From the NCBI GenBank assembly GCA_010365205.1, contig JAAFGU010000063.1:1-10066 (forward strand): a stretch of 10,066 nt of DNA. The letters run 5' to 3'. A model generated the notes under the pieces. The model saw only the letters and a program-made list of their open reading frames with translations, searched no databases and was not told the DNA's origin. How positions within the stretch are numbered: position 1 is the stretch's first letter; each line of letters starts with the position of its first letter. A program made the translations under genes and the position numbers. This DNA comes from Aromatoleum sp. GTDB taxonomy: Bacteria > Pseudomonadota > Gammaproteobacteria > Burkholderiales > Casimicrobiaceae. This document shows, piece after piece, positions 1 through 6,250 of this stretch.

Positions 1-1020
1 CGCATCGCCGTAGCTGAAAAACCGGTAGCGATTGCGCACCGCATGCGCGTACCCCGCGCGCACGGCCTCATACCCGCCAAATGCCGCCACCAGCATGAGC
101 AGCGTCGACCTCGGAAGGTGGAAGTTGGTGAACAGCCGGTCGACGACGCGAAAACGAAACCCCGGCGTCACGAACAGCGACGTCTCCGCTTCGCCGGCGC
201 GTACGCTGCCTTGATCGTCGGCGGCGGACTCGAGCGCGCGCAGGCTCGTCGTCCCGATGGCGAGAATGCGCCCGCCGCGCGCGCGCGTTGCCGCAATCGC
301 CGCCGCAGTCGATTGCGGGATCGAAAATCGCTCGGTGTGCATTCGATGTTGCATGATGTCGTCGGTCGTCACGGGAAGAAACGTTCCGGCCCCGACATGG
401 AGCGTCACGAACGCCGCGGCAACGCCGGACGCTGCGAGCGCGTCCAGCAACGGGTCGTCGAAGTGGAGACCCGCCGTTGGCGCCGCGACCGCGCCGGGTT
501 CGCGCGCGAAGACGGTCTGGTAGCGCGCCTCGTCTGCCGCCATCGGCGCGCGTTCGATGTATGGCGGCAGCGGCACGTCGCCGTGAACGTCGAGCCACGC
601 GACGAGAGGCCCGGTGCCGTCGAAACGCAGCCGAAAGAAGCGGTCCTCGCGCGCGAGCACGGTTGCGCCGGCGCCCCCCGGAAGAAACAACGTGCCGCCG
701 ACTTTCGGCGGGTGGCTCGCCCGGAGCTGCACCCACGCCTCGTCGTCGGCGACGATGCGCTCGACCAGCAGTTCGACCCGGCCACCGCTCGGCCGGACCG
801 CGGCCACGCGTGCCTTTATGACGCGCGTGTCGTTGAAGACGATGAGATCGCCCGGAGTGACGAGCTGCGGCAAATCGGCGACGGCAAGGTCGGTGAGCCG
901 CCGGCCATCGACATGAAGCAGCCGGCTTCCTGCGCGTTCGGTCGCCGGTGTCTGCGCGATCAGACCCGCGGGCAGCTCGTAGTCAAAGTCCGCGAGCGAA
1001 TGAAGAAGCGGCGTATGCAT
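1..1020 (-). CDS. queA: S-adenosylmethionine:tRNA ribosyltransferase-isomerase QueA (3' end cut by window edge)
   Basis: QueA transfers and isomerises the ribosyl group of S-adenosylmethionine onto preQ1 at tRNA position 34, giving epoxyqueuosine. It acts in the cytoplasm in queuosine biosynthesis. The visible 340 residues start at the ATG complementary to 1018-1020 and stay open to base 1. Family hallmarks are visible: a DYELP...Q-P---R--SRLL N-terminal block (about 13-35), NDTRVIKAR (63-71), PTAGLHF (181-187), HVGAGTFLPV (208-217), TTSLRALES (257-265), and a C-terminal block with VVDRLFTNFHLPRSTLLMLV (292-311). The visible end, RYRFFSYGDA, is the usual C-terminal motif. Full-length QueA is about 340-360 residues, so only roughly the last ten and the stop are missing. 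No clear Shine-Dalgarno precedes the ATG, but the homology begins right there. tgt and the yajC/secD genes often follow queA; none can be seen here. Confidence 0.97.
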   Translation of the reverse strand, partial: MHTPLLHSLADFDYELPAGLIAQTPATERAGSRLLHVDGRRLTDLAVADLPQLVTPGDLIVFNDTRVIKARVAAVRPSGGRVELLVERIVADDEAWVQLRASHPPKVGGTLFLPGGAGATVLAREDRFFRLRFDGTGPLVAWLDVHGDVPLPPYIERAPMAADEARYQTVFAREPGAVAAPTAGLHFDDPLLDALAASGVAAAFVTLHVGAGTFLPVTTDDIMQHRMHTERFSIPQSTAAAIAATRARGGRILAIGTTSLRALESAADDQGSVRAGEAETSLFVTPGFRFRVVDRLFTNFHLPRSTLLMLVAAFGGYEAVRAGYAHAVRNRYRFFSYGDA

Positions 1021-1136
1021 CAACGATGGACGCAACGGAACCGAACCGGATCGGGACGCGGCACAGGCTGCGCTTGCAGGCCGGTTTTCGGTTCGAGTGG
1101 GCGTTGCGTGTTGCCCGTGAGATCGCAAACTGACGG

Positions 1137-1165
1137 AAAATCACGCGGATCGACACGTCCGTCAA
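1137..1165 (-). promoter_or_regulatory. Possible sigma-70 promoter for queA
   Basis: On the minus strand a TTGACG box (complement of 1160-1165) lies 17 bases from a GATTTT box (complement of 1137-1142). This would start transcription near 1130 and give a leader of about 110 bases. The -35 matches 5 of 6 consensus positions, but the -10 matches only 3 of 6. The -35 box overlaps a perfect small hairpin (CGTCCG-TCAA-CGGACG, 1156-1171). This is prediction from sequence only. Confidence 0.3.
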
Positions 1166-1237
1166 CGGACGATGGTTCTTGCACGCCGCGGGCGTGTGGG
1201 GTGGTTGCCCCTTCTCTCGCATGCGCCCACCGAATCT

Positions 1238-1255
1238 TGTCGGATTATTTTACAC
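1238..1255 (+). promoter_or_regulatory. Candidate upstream activator element TGTCGG-ATTATTT-TACAC of the PEP-CTERM gene
   Basis: The stretch TGTCGGATTATTTTACAC stands in an AT-rich island about 190 bases before the PEP-CTERM start codon and about 100 bases before a possible sigma-54 promoter. GTCG and CGAC (1239-1242, 1257-1260) flank it symmetrically. From memory, similar TGTCGG-AT-rich-TTTACA sequences stand upstream of PEP-CTERM genes in betaproteobacteria whose PEP-CTERM regulon depends on PrsK/PrsR and RpoN. I could not check this, so the assignment is tentative. Confidence 0.4.
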
Positions 1256-1340
1256 TCGACCAGGAGCCCGCCATCCGTAATTCCCGGACAATTTTTAAAA
1301 CCCGTTTCGATTCAATGTGCTGGCGAAAAATGGTCGGCGC

Positions 1341-1357
1341 AGGTGCGGTTCATGCTA
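1341..1357 (+). promoter_or_regulatory. Possible sigma-54 (-24/-12) promoter of the PEP-CTERM gene
   Basis: AGGTGCGGTTCATGCTA has the invariant GG (1342-1343) and GC (1354-1355) dinucleotides separated by 10 bases, as a -24/-12 promoter requires. It also has the -12-like ATGCT. The -24 half (AGGTGC) is only a partial match to TGGCAC. Transcription would start near 1367, giving a leader of about 75 bases. A second GG-N10-GC match begins around 1358, so the spacing alone is not decisive. PEP-CTERM genes in several proteobacteria are known RpoN targets. Confidence 0.3.
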
Positions 1358-1441
1358 GGGGTTGACTGGATGCGGTTGACCGGGAATCCGAATTTTTCTT
1401 GGGTCATGCCGCGCATCGTTCCAGCCGGGGTGAGGACAGCC

Positions 1442-2026
1442 ATGAAATCCAGAACACGAGAGTTGTTTGTTTGTGCCGTGATCGCGGCTTCGCTTGCCGG
1501 GGTGTCGACGCTCGCCCAAGGCAGGATCTATCCAATCACGTTTGATCCCCAATTCGATGGACCCGTCTTCATCTCGATCGACGAATTGGTCTGCAATGGA
1601 ATCGGGACGCAATCGTGCAACGTGGATTTGGTCAGTGCGGATGTCTTCGATACGTCCAATCCCTTGATTCGCTATACCGGGGGCCCGACCTCAGGGGTGG
1701 GTGACCAGGCGTTTTTCACAGCGTTGGGTGTATTCAATCAGTTCCAGAGCGTCCTTCCCCAGATCATCGTGACGCACACGTTCTGCGATGGCGATTTTTG
1801 CTTTGCGGATTCCGCGACGCTCGAATTCTTCATCAACGATGAGTCGTCCGGTGCATTTCCAGGATTCGCCAGACTCACTTTGAACAATGGTCAAACGATC
1901 TTGGAAGACCACTATGTGGTTGGGCCTGCGCTCGGCACGGCGGTGCCCGAACCCGGAACGCTCGCGCTGCTTTTCGGCGCGCTGGGTGCCGGTTGGTTGG
2001 CGAAACGGCGAAAATTCACAATCTGA
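1442..2026 (+). CDS. PEP-CTERM sorting-domain exoprotein, function unknown
   Basis: The 194-residue product is a secreted protein of the PEP-CTERM/exosortase system. An N-terminal signal peptide (about 1-27, hydrophobic core FVCAVIAASLAGVSTLA) directs export. The C-terminus has the sorting tripartite signal: VPEP (168-171), a hydrophobic helix (about 173-187) and a basic cluster KRRK (188-191). Exosortase is known to process such proteins at the PEP motif on the way to the exopolysaccharide matrix. The mature part is acidic and beta-strand-like, with four cysteines (51, 59, 115, 120) that could pair. I recognise no named domain in it. The start is chosen because GAGG (1432-1435) lies six bases upstream and the signal peptide begins there. 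Base composition looks visibly less GC-rich than that of the flanking genes. No exosortase or EPS gene lies in the window, so this is an orphan substrate gene with its own promoter and terminator. Confidence 0.94.
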   Translation: MKSRTRELFVCAVIAASLAGVSTLAQGRIYPITFDPQFDGPVFISIDELVCNGIGTQSCNVDLVSADVFDTSNPLIRYTGGPTSGVGDQAFFTALGVFNQFQSVLPQIIVTHTFCDGDFCFADSATLEFFINDESSGAFPGFARLTLNNGQTILEDHYVVGPALGTAVPEPGTLALLFGALGAGWLAKRRKFTI

Positions 2027-2031
2027 AGCAG

Positions 2032-2067
2032 CGTCCCACCTGCCCGGCGGGGACGATTGTTTTTTTG
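2032..2067 (+). terminator. Rho-independent terminator of the PEP-CTERM gene
   Basis: CGTCCC (2032-2037) pairs with GGGACG (2050-2055) around a GC-rich 12-base loop. ATTG and then seven T follow (2056-2067). It begins six bases after the PEP-CTERM stop codon, a typical intrinsic terminator position. Confidence 0.65.
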
Positions 2068-2277
2068 GGACCCCGATCACACGCTTCGAATCACTCGCAC
2101 CGGCAAACCGAGTGCCCGTGCTCGCCGCTGTCCCGGCCGGGCAAGGTAACTCCCGGCGAGGCCCGGCATGTGCTCAACGGTCATAGGTCCGTCGTACCGG
2201 GCTGACCGGCCGAACTCCGACTTTCCGACGCGCGATCCTGATTCGCACCCAGCCGAAAGGCCTGGCCGTCGAAAGAG
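2068..2277. other. Intergenic region between convergent genes
   Basis: No gene is supported here. The stretch is GC-rich and palindrome-rich. GCCGGG (2136-2141) pairs perfectly with CCCGGC (2152-2157) across a 10-base loop. CCAGCC-GAAA-GG-C-CTGG (2249-2265) forms a bulged stem with a four-base loop, 13-29 bases beyond the cyclase stop on the minus strand. The latter could help end the leftward cyclase transcript, but it lacks a U-tract. Confidence 0.4.
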
Positions 2278-5037
2278 TCAAGCCGTAGTGGCTGCGCGAG
2301 CGGTCGAGGCCAGCGCCAACGCGATGGCCTTTTCGAGCGCCCAGCTCCGACCCTCCGACCACGCCGCGTCGAAGGCCGAATCGCCGACCGACTCGCGAGC
2401 CGCCGCGAGGCCGTTGCTCCGCAGCTGCTCGCCGCGTGGGGTACGCGACAAACTCAAACGCTCGCGCGAGGCCGCCGCCGCCGCGTAAATCCGCACCGCG
2501 TCGTCGGCCGCGCCGACCGTGCACAGCAGAGCCGCGTAGTCCTCGAGGCAGACGAGCAACTCCGTGTTCATCTCGAATGCCTGGAGCGCGCGCAGCGCGT
2601 CGCCCAGGTTGACGCGCGCCGAGTCGAAATTCCCGCACGCTAGGTCCGTCTTGCCCATCCACCACAGCGCGGTCGCCTCGTCACGTTTGTCTCCGGCCTC
2701 CCGGCAGACCGCCAGAGACCGGGTCAAGTGCGCGCGCGCGGTTGGCAGGTCACCTGCTTCCAGCGCAAGTTCGCCTAACATCTTTTCACATTCCGCCTCC
2801 ACCTCCTGGTAGTCGACATCTCGGGCAATGGCGAGGCATTGCTCGAGATGCCGCCGCGCGGCAGCGTCGTCGCCAACATAGGCGCAGATCTCGCCGAGAT
2901 GGAGGAGCCCGATCGCTTCGCCGATCCGATCTCCCAGTTGCCTGAAGATCGCTACGGCTTCCTCCTCACCTTCGCGCGCCTTGATCGCGTCGCCGGCGTG
3001 CAGGCGCACGAGCGAAAGAGTGGACAGCGTTGCCGCCGTTTCGACCGGCAGCCCGAGCCTCCGGCGCAGCACCAGGCACGCTTCCAGCATTCGCAGGCCC
3101 TCGGCGTAGTCGCCCTGACTTTCGGCGAGCGCTGCGCCGACGTATAGCGCATGTGCATGGGCGATGTCCGACGCCTGCACGGCGGGCAGCGCCAAGGCCA
3201 CGCGGGCGTAATTGCGACCCTCGGTCGAGTATCCCCGAAGCATCCAGAAGCTCATCAGCGCCACCGCGATCTTGACGGCGAGGATCGGGTCCGTCCCGCC
3301 GCCTAACGCGAGCGCGATCGCCGCCCGCAGGTTGTCGAGTTCGGCTTCCAGGCGCTGCGTCCATTCCGGTTGCGCGGGCCCCTGCATTCCACGGTTGGCG
3401 GCTTTTGCCATCGACAGGAAGTGGTCGCAATGGCGTACCGCCGACGCGGCAAGCTCGCCGCGCTGGACGAGCTTTTCACGAGCGTAGTCGCGGATCGTTT
3501 CCAGAGTCCGATAGCGCGACCCCGTCTCGACTTCGTGGACCATGACCAGCGATTTTTCGACGAGCGAGGCCAACAGGTCCAGGACGTCATCCGGCGTCAG
3601 CGGCTCGGCGCCGCAGACCGCCTCGGCAGCGGCGAGGTCGAACCCGCCTGCGAAAACGGCCAGCCGGGCAAGGAGCGTCTGTTCGTCTTCCGGCAACAGG
3701 TCGTATGACCAGTCCACCAGTGCGCGCAGGGTCTGCTGACGTTCCAGCAACACGCGACCGCCACCGGTAAGGAGCTTGAAGCGATCCTTCAGCCGCGTGT
3801 TGATTTCCGCCACGGAAAGCGATCGAATCCGGGCGGCGGCCAGTTCGAGCGCGAGCGGAATTCCCTCCAGCCGTGCGACGAGTTCCGCCACGGCGGGCGC
3901 GTTCTGCTCGTTCAGCGCGAACTGCGGTTTCTGAAGCCGTGCACGCTCCACGAACAGCTGCACGGCTTCCGACCGCGAGAGGGTTTCGACTCCGGCGTTG
4001 CGATCGGGCACCGCCAGTGGAAGCACCGGGTACGCCTGCTCACCCGGCACCCGCAGCGCCTCGCGGCTGGTGGCAATGATCCGGACTTCCGGCGCCGCCC
4101 GAAGCAGCGCATTGGCGAGGTTCGCGCAGGGGCTCACCAGGTGTTCGCAGTTGTCCAGAATCAGGAGCAACTTCCGTTCCTTCAGGTGGGCGCAGAGTGT
4201 CTGCGTGAGGGGCCTTCCCGGCTCCTCCTGCACACCCAGGACCTGGGCGGCCTCACCGGGGACGAGCGACGGATCCCTGAGCGGCGCCAAGTCCACGAAC
4301 CAGACGCCGTCCGGAAACTGCTCCAGAACGTCGGCGCCGATCTGCAGCGACAGGCGCGTCTTGCCGAGGCCGCCCATGCCCAATAGCGTCATCAACCGCG
4401 CGCCTTCCAGGAGCGCCCTGGCCTCGGAGAGTTCTCGTTCGCGCCCGATGAACGACGTGACCTGCTGCGGCAAATTGTTGGGTGTTGCCGCGAGCGAGCG
4501 CAGCGCCGGAAAATCCTGCCGGAGATCCGGATGAACGAGTTGGTAGACCTGCTCGGGGGTGGCCAAGTCGCGCAAGCGGACACCGCCGAGGTCCTTGAGG
4601 GCGACGGACGCGGGCAGGCAGTCGCGGACGCGATCGGCCACCGCTTGGGAAAGCAGCACCTGACCTCCATGGGCGGCCTTCATGATCCGCGCTGCCCGAT
4701 TGACCGGGCTGCCGAACAGGTCGTTCTCACGCCGCTCGACAATGCCGAGATGCAACCCGTAGCGCACGCGAAACGGTATCCCGTTGGTTGCGCTCGGGTC
4801 GAGCAGCGACTGCTCCAACATCAGCGTTGCGCCAAGGGCGTCCAGCGGGTCGTCGAATGCGGCATACATCCCGTCACCGGTCATCTTCACGACGATGCCG
4901 CGGTTACCTTCGACCGCCGCGCGAGACAGCGCGTCGTGCTGCGCGAGCGCCTGCGACATCCTCTCTGCCTGTTGCTCCCAAAGGAGCGTGCTCCCCTCGA
5001 TGTCGGTGAAGAGAAGCGTCGTGGCGCCGGTCGACAT
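2278..5037 (-). CDS. Class III adenylate/guanylate cyclase - NB-ARC (STAND) ATPase - TPR fusion protein
   Basis: This 919-residue cytoplasmic signalling protein has three parts. An N-terminal class III cyclase homology domain (about 5-168) carries FTDIEGST with metal Asp12, KMTGDG with Asp55, and FGSPVNRAAR with the Asn113/Arg117 transition-state pair. It would make cAMP or cGMP. A NLPQQVTSFIGRE linker (188-200) leads into a STAND NTPase with Walker A GMGGLGKT (220-227), Walker B LLLILDN (290-296) and sensor-like IIATSREALRVPGE (320-333), then a winged-helix-like segment (about 450-500). The C-terminal half (about 530-860) is alpha-helical with TPR-like repeats. The usual relatives are AfsR/MalT-like regulators, but no LuxR or SARP DNA-binding domain is present; the cyclase takes that place. 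An upstream extension of the frame to 5331 is Arg-rich and unlike the family, so I discard it. A GTG six bases upstream (5041-5043) has a better-spaced GAGGG (complement of 5051-5055, gap 7) and may be the true start. The signal sensed is unknown. Confidence 0.94.
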   Translation of the reverse strand: MSTGATTLLFTDIEGSTLLWEQQAERMSQALAQHDALSRAAVEGNRGIVVKMTGDGMYAAFDDPLDALGATLMLEQSLLDPSATNGIPFRVRYGLHLGIVERRENDLFGSPVNRAARIMKAAHGGQVLLSQAVADRVRDCLPASVALKDLGGVRLRDLATPEQVYQLVHPDLRQDFPALRSLAATPNNLPQQVTSFIGRERELSEARALLEGARLMTLLGMGGLGKTRLSLQIGADVLEQFPDGVWFVDLAPLRDPSLVPGEAAQVLGVQEEPGRPLTQTLCAHLKERKLLLILDNCEHLVSPCANLANALLRAAPEVRIIATSREALRVPGEQAYPVLPLAVPDRNAGVETLSRSEAVQLFVERARLQKPQFALNEQNAPAVAELVARLEGIPLALELAAARIRSLSVAEINTRLKDRFKLLTGGGRVLLERQQTLRALVDWSYDLLPEDEQTLLARLAVFAGGFDLAAAEAVCGAEPLTPDDVLDLLASLVEKSLVMVHEVETGSRYRTLETIRDYAREKLVQRGELAASAVRHCDHFLSMAKAANRGMQGPAQPEWTQRLEAELDNLRAAIALALGGGTDPILAVKIAVALMSFWMLRGYSTEGRNYARVALALPAVQASDIAHAHALYVGAALAESQGDYAEGLRMLEACLVLRRRLGLPVETAATLSTLSLVRLHAGDAIKAREGEEEAVAIFRQLGDRIGEAIGLLHLGEICAYVGDDAAARRHLEQCLAIARDVDYQEVEAECEKMLGELALEAGDLPTARAHLTRSLAVCREAGDKRDEATALWWMGKTDLACGNFDSARVNLGDALRALQAFEMNTELLVCLEDYAALLCTVGAADDAVRIYAAAAASRERLSLSRTPRGEQLRSNGLAAARESVGDSAFDAAWSEGRSWALEKAIALALASTARAATTA

Positions 5038-5050
5038 TTGCACGCTCAAG

Positions 5051-5056
5051 CCCTCT
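5051..5056 (-). promoter_or_regulatory. Ribosome binding site of the cyclase-STAND gene
   Basis: AGAGGG on the minus strand is the only good Shine-Dalgarno near the start of the cyclase domain. Its spacing is 7 bases to a GTG (5041-5043) and 13 to the ATG (5035-5037). It therefore favours a GTG start giving two extra residues (Met-Gln) and argues against the long N-terminal extension to 5331. Confidence 0.5.
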
Positions 5057-5402
5057 GCGGCTCGCGGTGGGTGAATCCGCACTCTACCGCTGCTGCCGAG
5101 CGATGCCATTTGGCGGCACATGTGCGCGATCGAGCCGAGGGCGCTGCGGCGCATCGAGCGACAGGATTGCGGACGGCCACAGTGACGCGCGATCTGGGAC
5201 CGGTCGGATCGGGGATTAATCGGATCGGCGTGCCGGCGCAGAGCGCGCTCGCACTGGCCGCCTGGGCACCTGCGCCCACCGTTCTCGAACGCATCAGAGA
5301 TTGCATGACGCAAGCGGTGAAACGACGCCAAGCAATTGTTTCGGAGGATTCATAGAGGCGCGAGTATGCTGGGGCATGCGGCCGGCGGTGGGGGCGGCCA
5401 GA
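5057..5402. other. Upstream region of the cyclase gene, no gene seen
   Basis: The minus-strand cyclase frame stays open through much of this stretch up to 5331. The translated residues are Arg/Ala-rich, carry no recognisable motif and precede a well-supported cyclase start, so I treat the stretch as non-coding leader. I see no convincing -35/-10 pair. Short plus-strand frames here look like chance openings in GC-rich DNA. Confidence 0.45.
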
Positions 5403-5420
5403 GAATGCAACCGCATTCTA
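5403..5420. repeat. Perfect 7-bp hairpin next to the palindromic element
   Basis: AGAATGC-AACC-GCATTCT is a perfect inverted repeat with a four-base loop. It ends one base before the terminal inverted repeat of the 170-bp palindromic element. It may be part of the same mobile structure, or a pre-existing palindrome that served as its target. Confidence 0.55.
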
Positions 5421-5421
5421 G

Positions 5422-5591
5422 TACCGCGACCCATAAGTTTTGCTATGTTCGAACCGATCCGCATCGTCGATCGCTTTGTCGCTCATCCTCGCCATAGCCC
5501 GAGCTATGGCTGCGGTTCGCCTCAGTCAACTGAGGCGCTCGGCGCGCGGAATCGGTTCTCGGCATGTACGCAAACTTATGGGTCGCGGTAC
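5422..5591. mobile_element. 170-bp palindromic MITE-like element with perfect 20-bp terminal inverted repeats
   Basis: The left end GTACCGCGACCCATAAGTTT (5422-5441) is the exact reverse complement of the right end (5572-5591). Complementarity continues imperfectly inward: GAACCGAT (5452-5459) faces ATCGGTTC (5551-5558), and further partial matches take each arm to about 60 bases. The centre has two perfect 8-bp hairpins: GCCATAGC-CCGA-GCTATGGC (5491-5510) and CGCCTCAG-TCAA-CTGAGGCG (5518-5537). It has no credible gene. Short size, terminal inverted repeats and lack of coding capacity are the features of a miniature inverted-repeat transposable element. I see no clear target-site duplication. 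I do not recognise the family. A structured RNA or repeat-associated palindrome is the alternative. Confidence 0.65.
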
Positions 5592-5636
5592 GAGGGCGCA
5601 TTCCCTGGCCGCGCAGGTCGCGCATTTGCTCTGGGC

Positions 5637-5660
5637 CATTCGGCTATTCATTCGGCTACT
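5637..5660. repeat. Two-copy 12-bp tandem repeat (CATTCGGCTAYT)
   Basis: CATTCGGCTATT (5637-5648) is followed immediately by CATTCGGCTACT (5649-5660), one mismatch apart. It lies where the decayed IS30 transposase remnant appears to fade out and may be a slippage duplication in dead coding sequence. Confidence 0.6.
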
Positions 5661-5703
5661 GTAGACCGTTTGCGTCGTCGCCGGAACCGCTGCGGGCGAC
5701 CTG

Positions 5704-5922
5704 TCACGTGAGCAGCTTCCTACGATTCGGGGTGCGAGTGTGTGAGCCGCGCCGGCGGGCTACGGGCGCGATTCCTCCATTCAACGCTAAGACAGGATGG
5801 ATCGCGCCCTTGGTCCTCGCCAGTACACGGGCGATATCGGTCGGGCACTGGCCACCCTTCAAACGTTCCCAGAGTTCGATCTTCTGCTCCCGCGACAACC
5901 CCGGGCGTCCTATTTTCGCCAT
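5704..5922 (-). pseudogene. IS30-family transposase, N-terminal remnant
   Basis: The frame begins MAKIGRPGLSREQKIELWER and continues with a helix-turn-helix-like segment and GAIHPVLALNGGIAPVARRRG. This is the characteristic N-terminal DNA-binding region of IS30-family transposases (GRPGLS...W...G......IA..L....G.I..VL...GGI.P..RRR). After about residue 56 the family sequence (normally L-T-L-..-ERE-I-SR) is lost and the frame stops at residue 72. A full transposase is roughly 320-400 residues, so the catalytic DDE core is absent. A shifted frame further left (about 5650-5670) reads RSTVAE, then a stop, then IAE. This resembles the STVSREI motif of the family and suggests decay by indels rather than a clean truncation. 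The fragment lies next to the 170-bp palindromic element. I could not recognise the 26-bp-class terminal inverted repeats of an intact IS30 element. Confidence 0.72.
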
Positions 5923-6250
5923 GCGCGTACTCCCTTGAACGCGAGCGTTTGGTGGCTATGCGCCGCAGAAGGTGGGTACACCTGGTCGACAGGTTGTTCG
6001 TCGCAATGGCGCGAAGCGAGAGCGTCAGGTAGGATTCGCGCGCATTGACCTTTGGGGTTTAGCGTTTGCTCGACGCGAGGTTTAGCGATGAAGAAGAGAT
6101 TCCCAATGTAACAATATTGCAGATTCGCAACCGTTCTGATTGTCCCCATTGGCGTCCGCCAGCTTGTGTTGTCCTGAGCGGCGCTGGCGTGCTACGCGGT
6201 GGGCGGCCGGGGACCCGAAATGAAGCGCGTATACCGGGGCAGATCACCCG
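5923..6250. other. Intergenic region upstream of the family 25 glycosyltransferase
   Basis: No gene is supported in these 328 bases. The left part is probably the former 5' non-coding end of the IS30 element. A nonamer GGTTTAGCG is repeated directly at 6056-6064 and 6079-6087. The 23-base period is about two helical turns, as a dimeric regulator site might have. I find no convincing -35/-10 pair. Confidence 0.4.

Larger units (their letters stand above)
1021..1441. other. Divergent intergenic region between queA and the PEP-CTERM gene
   Basis: These 421 bases hold no credible gene. The rightward open frame through the region is only an upstream extension of the PEP-CTERM frame, without recognisable protein sequence. 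Two small perfect hairpins occur: CGTCCG-TCAA-CGGACG (1156-1171) and CACGCC-GCG-GGCGTG (1182-1196). From about 1235 the DNA becomes AT-richer and carries the candidate regulatory elements listed separately. A GGTTGAC heptamer is repeated at 1360-1366 and 1374-1380, one base-pair turn and a half apart. Confidence 0.6.

Noticed and set aside
1156..1171. Hairpin with a TCAA loop resembling one inside the palindromic element (5518-5537)
   Set aside because: Only the four-base loop is shared; the stems differ, so common origin is not supported.
43..1365. Long plus-strand open frame (440 residues) opposite queA
   Set aside because: It is the antisense shadow of queA: Arg-rich, with no motif, while the minus strand encodes a textbook QueA.
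2068..2277. Riboswitch in the palindrome-rich region (c-di-GMP or similar)
   Set aside because: A GGCAAACCG string recalls part of a c-di-GMP-I riboswitch, but the rest of the consensus is missing and no gene lies downstream in the right orientation.
5044..5331. 98-residue N-terminal extension of the cyclase protein
   Set aside because: No family similarity, Arg-rich composition, and a good Shine-Dalgarno inside it just before the cyclase domain.
5422..5591. Integron attC site
   Set aside because: It is a long near-palindrome but lacks the RYYYAAC / GTTRRRY core sites, and no integrase or cassette structure is present.
5301..5711. Plus-strand open frame of 136 residues across the palindromic element
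   Set aside because: It spans the inverted repeats and hairpins, has no recognisable domain and no ribosome binding site; the repeat structure explains the sequence better.
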